Part shown: positions 1-7,429 of the stretch, one piece after another | How the letters are laid out: the number at the start of each line of letters is the position of its first letter | Numbering within the stretch: the stretch's first letter is position 1 | NCBI GenBank assembly: GCA_044866695.1 | Contig: JBIOUF010000014.1 | Span: 37,111 to 101,110, forward strand | Length of the DNA stretch: 64,000 nt | Origin: JBIOUF01 sp044866695 | Lineage (GTDB): Bacteria > Actinomycetota > Actinomycetes > Propionibacteriales > Nocardioidaceae | Direction of reading: 5' to 3' | The notes under the pieces: generated by a model | Databases searched by the model: none | The model's input: the letters and a program-made list of their open reading frames with translations, nothing else | Told to the model about the DNA's origin: nothing | Position numbers and translations under genes: made by a program

Positions 1-563
1 TTGCCCAGCGAGGCGTTCTTCCTCATCTGCGGCGCCGCGGCCGACTCGTCGTCGCCACGTGCCAGCCGCAGCGTCATCGAGGTGTGCACGGAGCCGTCCT
101 TGTCGAGGAAGCCGTCGACCAGCTCGACCGAGATGTCCTCGGGCAGCTCGCCCTCCGGCAGCATCGTGGTCGGCAGCTCGTCGAGGTTCTCGATCGTCTC
201 GAAACGATCACCGCAGGCGGGGCAGGTGTAGCTGGCGGCCAGCTCCGGCCCGAAGGTCAGGCTGCGCAGCTTGATCAGCAGGTAGTTGCGGTCCACCGAG
301 TACAGGCCGTCGATGTCGCGCCGGCTCAGGCCCTCCGACTCGCCGACTGCGCGCATGCAGCTGTGCAGGAGCGCGGTGACGAGCCGGCCTCCGTTGCGCT
401 GGTTGGCCGGGTCGGCCAGCAGGGCCTCGTCGCGGCCGGTCATCTTCCGCAGCACCACCTGCTTGTGCTGGTGCCCGCTGTCGTCGACGTAGCCGATCGG
501 CAGCGTCACCTCGGTCTCGCGGCCACTGGCAGTGGGTGCCGGCCGCGCTTCCAGCATGGTCAT
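1..563 (-). CDS. eCIS tail/baseplate assembly protein (3' end beyond window)
   Basis: Reading leftwards from an ATG at 563, preceded by a GGAGAA ribosome site, the frame stays open to the window edge (187 codons seen), so the C-terminus is missing. The N-terminal part (MTMLEARPAPTASG) leads into a charged region; near residue 120 there is a CPACGDRF segment, a CxxC pair that could bind zinc. Proteins of this type follow the tube gene in extracellular contractile injection systems and resemble small T4-like baseplate or tail-assembly proteins. It sits 22 nt downstream of the tube gene on the same strand and is probably cotranscribed. Family placement rests mostly on context; the exact role (chaperone or structural baseplate part) is inferred. 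Confidence 0.6.
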   Translation of the reverse strand, partial: MTMLEARPAPTASGRETEVTLPIGYVDDSGHQHKQVVLRKMTGRDEALLADPANQRNGGRLVTALLHSCMRAVGESEGLSRRDIDGLYSVDRNYLLIKLRSLTFGPELAASYTCPACGDRFETIENLDELPTTMLPEGELPEDISVELVDGFLDKDGSVHTSMTLRLARGDDESAAAPQMRKNASLG

Positions 564-585
564 CGTGGTTCTCCTTCGCCGGTGT

Positions 586-1056
586 TCACGCGATCGACTC
601 GCGTTCGAGGCCCTCGTGCTCGAGGACGATGGTCTGCACGAACAGGTTGGTGGACCCGGCCTCCAGGTCGCTGAACTTCGACGACTTCACCCAGGCGTCC
701 TTGAACGAGAACATCAGCACCGGCTTGCCGAAGTGGTACTTGGTGATGATGCCGCTGCGCCTGACGATGGAGCCGGAGGGCGTCTGCTCCTTGGGGCGGA
801 ACGTCTGCACGAACCAGTCGAGGAACTGCTTGTCCTGCTCGCTGCCGTCGACGCGTCGCTCGATCGTGAGCGGCTCGTACTTCACCTTCGCACCCGAGAC
901 CTTGTACACGTGCCCCGTGGCGCCGTCGGCTTGCTCGATGGTGTCCAGCTCGCCTTCGCTGAGACCCGAGACCTTGCTGACGCCTGGGCTGGGGATGCCA
1001 CCGACCTCGAGGACGAACTCGCTGGCTCGGTAGCTCTCGTGGAACTGCGTGGTCAT
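586..1056 (-). CDS. Contractile injection system tail tube protein (T4 gp19-like)
   Basis: This 156-residue protein matches the T4 gp19/Afp1/Pvc1 tube family in length and pattern. The N-terminus (FHESYRASEFVLEVGGI) is the typical first beta strand. A KVKYEPLTIERRVDGS segment and a C-terminal FVQTIVLEHEGLER strand are also typical of inner-tube subunits. Tube subunits stack as hexameric rings inside the sheath and form the channel that is driven into the target. The gene lies 22 nt after the sheath gene and 22 nt before the next gene, an operon-like arrangement. Tube and sheath side by side in a non-phage context support an extracellular injection system over a prophage. Confidence 0.87.
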   Translation of the reverse strand: MTTQFHESYRASEFVLEVGGIPSPGVSKVSGLSEGELDTIEQADGATGHVYKVSGAKVKYEPLTIERRVDGSEQDKQFLDWFVQTFRPKEQTPSGSIVRRSGIITKYHFGKPVLMFSFKDAWVKSSKFSDLEAGSTNLFVQTIVLEHEGLERESIA

Positions 1057-1078
1057 GTCGTCTCCCGTGGGGTCTGGT

Positions 1079-3184
1079 TCAGGCTTCGGAAACGGATGCC
1101 CCGCTGGGCTGCTGGCCGACGACGATCTTGATCGTCTCCGCAGGCAGCGAGGGGTAGAAGTAGACCTCCACGGTGAGCAGGCCCTGTTGCACCGCGTCGG
1201 GTGGGTTGTTGGTCTCGTCCACGATCACCGTGAACGTCTGCTCGGGAGTGCCCGTCCCGAAGGCTCCCTGCCGCCACAGACCGAGCAGGAACGGGGTGAC
1301 CGTGCTGACCCTGATCGAGCGCCACAGCGTGTCCCTGTTGGGCTCCTGGCGCGCCCAGCGCAGACCGTCGCGCAGGCTGGACTTCACGTAGTTGAACAGC
1401 AGACGCACGTTGACATAGCGCCAGCGCGGGTCGCTGCTGAGCGTGCGCGACGCGTCGACCACGATGCCGGACCGAGGCACGGCTCTGATGCCGTTGACGG
1501 CGCCCATGGTGACCAGGGCAGTGTGGTCGGCGTCCGAGAGGTTCCTCTCGACGTCCAGCACGCCACGGAGGTTCGCCTCGTCGCCGGCCGGCGCCTTCCA
1601 GATGCCGCGGGTCGTCTCGATGCGGGAGTAGACGCCCATTACGTGACCTGTCGGCGGGATGTCGATCCGCGGGTTGTCGCCCACCCCGATCGGGTCCGGG
1701 ACCCTGATCCAGGGACCGTAGAGAGCGCCGTAGACCTTCTTGGCCTGGAGCTTGACGCCGTACTCGATAGCCTTGTCGAGGTCGAGGATCGCGTGGTACG
1801 GCAGGGCGCCCACGTACATCGCGTCGCCGCGGCCCTCGCAGTACGCGAGCGCGTCTCGCGCGACCTGGTCGTCGAGGTCGCAGCACAGCAGCTGGATGGC
1901 ATGGGGATCGAACGCCGACAGGCCCGTCTGCTTGGCCGGGTCCCCCACGACGTGGAAGCGCGTGGGAGAGCCGTCCGTGCCGCCGTTGGCGAGGCCGACC
2001 CACGTGGCGTCGTCCATGGTCTGGGGTCGTTCGGCGCCGCCCGCGGGGATGTCGTCGAGCACGACGAACCGCGAACCCGTGAGCGAGTGGTTGACCCTCG
2101 CCAGCGCGTAGTTGTCGAGCCGGGGCTGCATCGACAGGCCGCTATGGGTCTCGACCAGGTGGTCCTCGTCGGGGGCGCCCTGCGCGACCAGCAGGTCGAA
2201 CTCGGCCGTCGCCACCGTGATCTGGCTGGCGTCGGTGTACTTCGCCGGGTCGATGTCCGGCCGCCAGGTCACGGCGCCCGTGTCCAGCTTCACCGAGACC
2301 AGCGTGACGTCGGTGGTGATGGTCGCCCCCTCGGTGCCCGGGCCGCTGACCACCACGGCGTCGCCCGGGGTGAAGTTTCCGGGAGCGGCCAGCCGTGCGC
2401 CGCCCTTCTCGGGCGCGTCCACCTTGCCGGTCGTGGCTGCCGCACTCGCACCGAGGTTCAGCTTGTTGTGGGCCTTGGTGACCTGGAGCCTGGTCGGCTC
2501 GTTGCGGTCGGCGGCGCGCTCTCCCGTCGAGGTCAAGACCAGCTTGGAGTCCTCGGCGAGGCTGGCGCGCAGCAGGCGGGTCTTGCGGTTGATCGCGCTG
2601 ACGATCTCGTGGCGCTTGGCTTTCTTGGCCTCGACGGCGAACTCGTCGGCGAAGAAGGGAATCTCCTCCGCCTCGCCGCCGTCGACGGCCACGGTCAGGG
2701 GCTGGAGCGCCGACATGTCGGTGGTCTCACCCAGCGGTGCGTCGGCGGAGACGCTCGCCGGCTCCTCCACCAGCTTGCTGACGGCCGAGGAGCTGTGCCT
2801 GACGTGCACGTACAGGCCCCTGCCCCAGGCGCCAGGGTCCTCCTCGCCGCGGAAGCCGGCGGTCACCGCCAGGGTGTCCCTGTTGCCCGCGCTCTGGAGC
2901 GACGTCGTCGCCGGCTCGGCCGCGGCGTCGGCCACCCGGTTGACGTAGGCGACCCTGCCGCCGTTGTCGAAGAAGCCGCGCACCAGGTAGGCGCCCTTCC
3001 CGCCGCCGAAGTAGCCGCCGAACCGCTCGACGAACTGCGGGAAGCTGGTCACCCTCACCGGCCGGTTGGGCACGCCCCGCTGGGTGAGGATGTTGAAGCC
3101 CGCGACCGACGTCGCTGCGCCGGTGATCGAGGGGGACGCCGAGCCGTCCACCTCGATGACGTTGATGCCGATGTCTAGTGCCAT
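1079..3184 (-). CDS. Contractile injection system sheath protein
   Basis: This 701-residue protein belongs to the phage tail sheath family (Afp2-4/Pvc2-4 type). The N-terminus contains the conserved GVPNRPVRVTSFPQFVERFG pattern around residues 39-58. The C-terminal third carries the family signature: RDGLRWARQEPNRDTLWRSI, then FLLGLWRQGAFGTGTPEQTF, a DETNNPPD motif and a final PSLPAETIKIVVG strand. The sheath contracts to drive the tube. The middle, about residues 150-330, is a variable insertion domain with alternating beta-type segments, a normal place for surface-exposed extra domains. The start ATG at 3184 has AAGGAGACC upstream. It is flanked by the DUF4255-like gene (22 nt gap) and the tube gene. 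Confidence 0.92.
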   Translation of the reverse strand: MALDIGINVIEVDGSASPSITGAATSVAGFNILTQRGVPNRPVRVTSFPQFVERFGGYFGGGKGAYLVRGFFDNGGRVAYVNRVADAAAEPATTSLQSAGNRDTLAVTAGFRGEEDPGAWGRGLYVHVRHSSSAVSKLVEEPASVSADAPLGETTDMSALQPLTVAVDGGEAEEIPFFADEFAVEAKKAKRHEIVSAINRKTRLLRASLAEDSKLVLTSTGERAADRNEPTRLQVTKAHNKLNLGASAAATTGKVDAPEKGGARLAAPGNFTPGDAVVVSGPGTEGATITTDVTLVSVKLDTGAVTWRPDIDPAKYTDASQITVATAEFDLLVAQGAPDEDHLVETHSGLSMQPRLDNYALARVNHSLTGSRFVVLDDIPAGGAERPQTMDDATWVGLANGGTDGSPTRFHVVGDPAKQTGLSAFDPHAIQLLCCDLDDQVARDALAYCEGRGDAMYVGALPYHAILDLDKAIEYGVKLQAKKVYGALYGPWIRVPDPIGVGDNPRIDIPPTGHVMGVYSRIETTRGIWKAPAGDEANLRGVLDVERNLSDADHTALVTMGAVNGIRAVPRSGIVVDASRTLSSDPRWRYVNVRLLFNYVKSSLRDGLRWARQEPNRDTLWRSIRVSTVTPFLLGLWRQGAFGTGTPEQTFTVIVDETNNPPDAVQQGLLTVEVYFYPSLPAETIKIVVGQQPSGASVSEA

Positions 3185-3206
3185 GGTGGGTCTCCTTGGG
3201 TTGGGC

Positions 3207-4241
3207 TCACAGCGTCACCACCAGGTCGGTCGAGACGGCGACCTGCTGGACCTCGCGCACCGGCGGGCCGACCCGGCCGGGCGCTCGCACACCGAGGCGG
3301 TACACGAGGACCGGCTCGTCGCCCAGCGCCCCGCCGGGCCGGTCGGAGCCGGCCGGCGAGAGGAGCTCGATGGGGTACCGCTCGCCGTCGGCGACCAGCT
3401 CGCCTACGGGTGGCAGGCGCTCGAGCAGCGCGTCCAGCAGCTGGGCTTGTTCCTCGCGCGTGCTCGCGACCGGGGTGATGGCGTAGTCGAGGTCGAACGG
3501 CGTCCCGGCGGTCACCTCCCGAAAGCCGAGGGCGGTGTAGTCGCGGCGTGCCGGGACGTCGACCACGCGCCGCGGGGCGTAGCGCGCGTCCACCTGCCGG
3601 ACCTCGATCCCGGGCGCGGGCGTCGCCTCGGCGACAGGTCCGAAGGACAAGGCCACCTGGCGGTCGCCGACCGTCACCTTGCCGAACGCCGCGGCGAGCG
3701 CGAGGTCACACTCGTGCAGCATGCTGCGCGCGGACACCGCGGCGAGGTCGTCGAGGTGGACGACGAGGGGGGCGGTCACACACCGCAGCTGGACCGTCGT
3801 GACGGCTTCCGCGACGTCCGCGGGCAGGTCGTCGAGGGAGAAGCAGACCCGCTCCCACGAGCCCGGCACCGCGACCGGCACGAGCCGGTGCCATGCGCCT
3901 GGGGAGCTCTCGACGGGACGGGCCGCCGAACCCAGCCGCAGCTCGAGGACGAACCGCGACGGCACAGCCGGCGTTCTGGGGACCCGCACCCACAGGCACA
4001 GCTCGAGCATGTCGGTGACGTCGACCCGGTCCAGCGTGCGACGCAGCGCGTGGCCCGCTGCGGCCTCCGAGGCGGTGACGACGACGCCGGCGCGGCCGTC
4101 CGTGACGTCCGGGCCGACGGAGGGTGGCTCGTCGGCGGGATGGGCCGAGACGGTCACCTCGGTGGACGGGCTGGCACCGTCGGGCCCGACGGCCGACCAG
4201 ACGGTGGCGTCGTCCATCGCGTCGATGACCCGCACGTTCAT
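3207..4241 (-). CDS. Probable eCIS cap/terminator protein with DUF4255-like C-terminal half
   Basis: A 344-residue protein directly upstream of the sheath gene, the usual place of the Pvc16/Afp16-like DUF4255 protein that ends tube and sheath assembly. The C-terminal half has a recognisable DUF4255-like stretch (TPFDLDYAITPVASTREEQA, then LLDALLERLPP) followed by a beta-rich tail. The first 160-170 residues are extra relative to typical DUF4255 proteins of about 200 residues. They are beta-rich with no signal peptide, perhaps a jelly-roll-like module. Assignment rests on the short C-terminal similarity plus gene order; the N-terminal domain is unrecognised. Confidence 0.6.
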   Translation of the reverse strand: MNVRVIDAMDDATVWSAVGPDGASPSTEVTVSAHPADEPPSVGPDVTDGRAGVVVTASEAAAGHALRRTLDRVDVTDMLELCLWVRVPRTPAVPSRFVLELRLGSAARPVESSPGAWHRLVPVAVPGSWERVCFSLDDLPADVAEAVTTVQLRCVTAPLVVHLDDLAAVSARSMLHECDLALAAAFGKVTVGDRQVALSFGPVAEATPAPGIEVRQVDARYAPRRVVDVPARRDYTALGFREVTAGTPFDLDYAITPVASTREEQAQLLDALLERLPPVGELVADGERYPIELLSPAGSDRPGGALGDEPVLVYRLGVRAPGRVGPPVREVQQVAVSTDLVVTL

Positions 4242-4349
4242 CGCACCCTGGTCACCGTGGGTTCGAGGCTCGACTGCACCAGGTGACCATCACCGCTGGG
4301 GTGTCACCGGTGCGTCACCGGGGTGGCCTGGCACCTGAGCCTGAGCCAG

Positions 4350-5210
4350 TCAGCGCACCACGACGAGGGGCGCGGAGCGCGCCGAGGTGAACCCGGTGAT
4401 CAGCGAGGACATCAGAGGTGACAGGGGAGCGCCGAGCTCGCGGGCGAGCAGGTCGCGATAGGCCTCGCGGGCGCGGTGTGCCTCCACGAGGTTGCCCTCG
4501 GCAAGGTGCGCCTCGACGAGGGCCTGCTGGGCGCTCTCCCGGAACGGATCGGTCGCGACCGCGATCAGCGCTGCCTCCACGGCCTCGGCGAACCGGCCGG
4601 TCTGGTAGAGCCGACGGCTGAGGATCTCGATGGCCCGCAGCAGGCACTGCCGCAACCTCTCCCGCGCGATGATCACCCAGTCGTCGTACCAGCTGGGCAG
4701 CACGCAGAGCGCCTCCTCGATGCGAGGAGCCAGCTGCAGGTCCTCGGAGCGGGTCCGGCCGGTGATCACCCGCGTCGTCCAGGCCTCGACGACGTGCACG
4801 TCGACGGCCAGCCCGCGCTGGAGCGCGAGCGTGTCGGCGTCGCAGGCGACGAGATCGAGGTCCGCCCGCTGCAGCCTCCACAGCGCCGTGCGCAGGTTGC
4901 CGTCGGCGCGATGGCTGTCGGCGCCCGGCCACAGCTGCCCTGCGGCGCGGTGTCTCGTGATGGTGCTGGCGTGGAGGGCCAAGAACGCCAGCAGCCTCTT
5001 GCTGCCGTCCGGCAGGTCGATGCGGCCGACCGGGGAGCTGAGGAACGGGCCTCCGACCAGGTGCAGGAGCAGGGGCTGTTCGTGCTTGTCGCGCGGCGGA
5101 CGAACGTCCATGGGAGTGGTCCTCGACGGTCTCATGGGGAGGGCGCACCGTACGTCGGCGCTCGTCACGCAGGCGTCACGAGGGCGGGCGGGACTCCTCG
5201 CCTCACCCAT
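4350..5210 (-). CDS. BTAD-domain transcriptional regulator (first of two paralogues)
   Basis: A protein of 286 residues, or about 260 if it starts at ATG 5134. It has a winged-helix-like N-terminal region (LPDGSKRLLAFLALH, then GQLWPGADSHRADGNLRTAL) followed by a helical bacterial transcriptional activator domain. The pattern is that of SARP/AfsR-type regulators: D/E-rich helices, LPSWYDDWVIIARERLRQCL and TDPFRESAQQALVEAHLAEG. The ATG at 5210 overlaps the stop of the upstream paralogue by 8 nt, so translation may be coupled. It lies 108 nt upstream of the structural injection-system genes on the same strand and probably controls them. No ATPase or TPR extension is present, unlike full AfsR. 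Confidence 0.8.
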   Translation of the reverse strand: MGEARSPARPRDACVTSADVRCALPMRPSRTTPMDVRPPRDKHEQPLLLHLVGGPFLSSPVGRIDLPDGSKRLLAFLALHASTITRHRAAGQLWPGADSHRADGNLRTALWRLQRADLDLVACDADTLALQRGLAVDVHVVEAWTTRVITGRTRSEDLQLAPRIEEALCVLPSWYDDWVIIARERLRQCLLRAIEILSRRLYQTGRFAEAVEAALIAVATDPFRESAQQALVEAHLAEGNLVEAHRAREAYRDLLARELGAPLSPLMSSLITGFTSARSAPLVVVR

Positions 5211-6036
5211 CGCCGGAGATCAGCCGGGCCGGTGGCGGCAGGGACATCAGCTCCCCCAGCCGCGGTGACGGGTCGACGCCGAACACCCGGCGATGCAGGC
5301 GGCGGTAGTCCTCGCACACCCGGCGGGCCGCGGCCACGTCGTCGGCGGCCAGGTACGCGCTCGCCAGCGCACACTGGGCGCTCTCGCGCAGCGGGTCCGC
5401 ATCGACCACCAGGCGAGCTGCCCGGATGCCCTCGGCCGGCCGGCCGGCCTCGCCCAAGAGCCGGCTCAGCAGCTCGAAGGCGTGCAGCATCCGGTGCCGG
5501 AGGCGTTCGCGCTCCAAGACGGCCCAGTCGTCGTCCCATCCGGGGGCCATGGCGATCGACTCGGCGAACCATGGCATCACCGCCAGGTCGCCCGTCGCCA
5601 CCGAGCCACTGATGAGGCGCTGGGCCCAGTCGGCAGCCACGTGCGCGTCGACCGTGACGTCGTCGCGCAGCGCGAGCGAGGCGGTGGTGGCCTCGACCAG
5701 GTCCAGGCCGCAGCTGCGCAGCCGCCACAAGGCCGAGCGGAGGTTTCCCGATGCCCTGTGGTCGTCGACGGTGGCCCACAGGACGCCGGCCGCCACGCTG
5801 CGGTCGACGCGGGTACGTCGCAGGGCCAGCCAGACGAGCAGCCGTCGGCAGGAGTCGGGGACCGCTCGCCGCTCGCCGGCCACGGTGATCGCCACGTCGC
5901 CGAACAGGTGGAGCACCGGCCCTTGGACCCCGCTCTCCCACGTCGCCCGGGCACCGGGCAGTGACCCGTCGGCGCGGAGGAGGCCTTCGGGATGGGACCA
6001 GCCGTTCGGTCGCGCGGGTCGGATGTCAGCGGGCAT
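5203..6036 (-). CDS. BTAD-domain transcriptional regulator (second paralogue)
   Basis: A 277-residue paralogue of the downstream gene. It has a DNA-binding N-terminal part (VPDSCRRLLVWLALRRTRVD, then GVLWATVDDHRASGNLRSAL) followed by a BTAD helical region (PGWDDDWAVLERERLRHRML, ADPLRESAQCALASAYLAAD). The shared blocks in the same order show that the two genes arose by duplication, but they have diverged widely. The start at 6036 overlaps the end of a 67-codon ORF by 11 nt, so three short genes run head to tail before the structural operon. Action as a homodimer or as a heterodimer with its paralogue is possible but not shown by the sequence. Confidence 0.8.
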   Translation of the reverse strand: MPADIRPARPNGWSHPEGLLRADGSLPGARATWESGVQGPVLHLFGDVAITVAGERRAVPDSCRRLLVWLALRRTRVDRSVAAGVLWATVDDHRASGNLRSALWRLRSCGLDLVEATTASLALRDDVTVDAHVAADWAQRLISGSVATGDLAVMPWFAESIAMAPGWDDDWAVLERERLRHRMLHAFELLSRLLGEAGRPAEGIRAARLVVDADPLRESAQCALASAYLAADDVAAARRVCEDYRRLHRRVFGVDPSPRLGELMSLPPPARLISGDG

Positions 6037-6229
6037 GCCGCGTCATCCCGTCACGTCCGAAGGTCAGCAGGAACTCGCGCACAGCCGCCACCGCTTCCTC
6101 GACATCCCTGAACTCGCCGGGGGCGGGGCGGACCGATCCGTCGTGGTAGTCCGTGACCACGGTGAAGCGCAGCCCGCACGACTGCACCTCGACCCGAACC
6201 AGGCACACGCCCGACGTCGCGGCATTCAT
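6026..6229 (-). CDS. Small hypothetical protein at head of the injection-system operon
   Basis: A 67-residue ORF with a plausible beta-beta-alpha layout: RVEVQSCGLRFTVVTDYHDG, then FRDVEEAVAAVREFLLTFGR. It overlaps the start of the downstream BTAD gene by 11 nt on the same strand, which favours a real, cotranscribed gene. I do not recognise the family. It could be a small adaptor or anti-regulator for the BTAD proteins, but that is only positional inference. Third-position composition is consistent with coding. Confidence 0.5.
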   Translation of the reverse strand: MNAATSGVCLVRVEVQSCGLRFTVVTDYHDGSVRPAPGEFRDVEEAVAAVREFLLTFGRDGMTRHAR

Positions 6230-6594
6230 GCCGCCACCCTTGCGCGGCCGGCGTCACCCAGGCGTTGTTGCCACGGGGATCACCCCGATCATGCGGGCAG
6301 GCCGATCGTGGCATGGCTTGACACCGTCCTCCCGTTGCGGGGAGCGACGGGCCTGACCTGGACAGCCGCCGGTCGCCACGCATCGGCTGCATCCATGCAA
6401 CTCCAATTGCCGACGGCGCGCCAGACATGCGGACGAACCTGGCCGACGATCCGACCTGCACGGTGGGCCTCGGGCAGAGACCGGCCGAAGCCATCGCCGT
6501 CACCGCCCGCGATCTCGATCTCGACGCGGGCCTCGTCGAGTCCGCCGCGGCGCTGCGCCCGTGACCGGCCATCAGCCAGGAGGGGATGCTCTCG
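6230..6594. other. Non-coding gap upstream of the injection-system operon
   Basis: About 365 nt without a convincing gene. It should contain the promoter for the leftward operon, but I cannot identify clear -35/-10 elements. A plus-strand ORF of 45 codons (6427-6564, starting MRTNLADDP, ending SAAALRP) has coding-like third positions but no family I recognise and no partner; it may be a remnant. Confidence 0.35.
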
Positions 6595-7134
6595 TCACCA
6601 GTTCCAGTGGCGGCGTTGGGCATCGATCGCCCATGCGCTGACCCGGTCCAGGTCCGCGATATCGGGAAGGGGTGAGCGGTCTTCGTCAAGCAGGGTCCGC
6701 ACCGCGCCTTCGAGGCGCGAGATCTCCGATGACACGTCGTCACGGTCGACCTCACCACGTTCGACCGCGAGCACGCGCCGCCGCTCCTCAGCCGGCAGGG
6801 GCAGGCTGAGACTGCCGGTGCTTGCGATCTCGAAGCCTTGGTAGGCGAGTCGGAGGGCGTGGCTGCCGTACTTCACGTCCCAGCCGTACTTCGCGATCAG
6901 CTCGGGCCGGTTGGGAACATGGCGCGCGGACTGGCCGAGCATGCGCTCGTGCTGGGAGCGCATATGGCCGAGGAATCTCTCAACCGCTACCCGCGACAGG
7001 AACGCCGACCGCAGGTCGCGGACCTCCTCTCCGAGCGGCGTCACGACCACCAGGGACCCCTCCGGGGCGAACAGCGGCAGCATGACCGTGGGGTGCCCTT
7101 GATCGCCAGCCGCAGGCACGGGTCGTGAGGACAA
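6595..7134 (-). pseudogene. 5'-truncated nucleotidyltransferase (RlaP/Pol-beta superfamily) remnant
   Basis: The 179-residue reading frame matches only the C-terminal half of the predicted nucleotidyltransferase family (PF10127-like, as in RNA-repair-associated proteins). It begins at the equivalent of the GNPTVLLLLF segment (here GHPTVMLPLFAPEGS). It continues through the conserved FLGHMRSQ, NRPELIAKYGWDVKYGSHAL and RLAYQGFEIASTGSLSLPLP blocks. The N-terminal GSxxxG...DxD catalytic region is absent, and nothing similar is visible immediately upstream. A full-length member is usually about 250 residues. The product therefore lacks catalytic residues and is most likely a decaying fragment, though the remaining frame is intact. 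Confidence 0.65.
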
Positions 7135-7207
7135 ACATGCAGGTCAGCGGCGTGCGGGGGGTCTGTGGGGCCTGATTCGTGTAGGCACACGACTTGGGGT
7201 GTGTCGA

Positions 7208-7321
7208 GACGCGGCAGGCGGGCGCTCCATCACCGTGCACGTGCCCGACGAGGTCGACCTGAAGATCGAGGTCGAGATCGGCGACGACGAGAAGGAGCTC
7301 GACATCGAGCTCACCCGGTGA
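7208..7321 (+). pseudogene. C-terminal remnant of an amphi-Trp domain protein
   Basis: Thirty-seven codons ending at a TGA (7319-7321) read GGRSITVHVPDEVDLKIEVE followed by an acidic strand and DIELTR. This is the characteristic C-terminal half of small amphi-Trp domain proteins, a tVxVPexVxlEiExE pattern ending in LEIELxW. The expected N-terminal helix is not present upstream in this frame, and no start codon with a ribosome site fits. It lies next to the truncated nucleotidyltransferase, so both look like debris of an older region. Confidence 0.45.
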
Positions 7322-7429
7322 CGGCAGAGTGTCGATCCCACGAAGGGTTCGGCGCGCGTCGTCGCCTGATCCGTTTGGCGCGCGCCGATGTCAGTCGTCC
7401 TCGACAGAGCTCGCGGTGGGTCGGCACCT

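Noticed and set aside
1049..3178. A 709-codon plus-strand open frame opposite the sheath gene
   Set aside because: It is the antisense shadow of the sheath protein; high GC opens long false frames, and its product has no recognisable domains.
4242..4349. TTCGAGGCTC segment resembling a tRNA T-loop near 4261
   Set aside because: No acceptor stem, anticodon arm or D-loop could be fitted around it.
6427..6564. A 45-codon plus-strand ORF
   Set aside because: Coding-like composition, but no recognised family, partner or ribosome site; kept only as a note in the gap entry.
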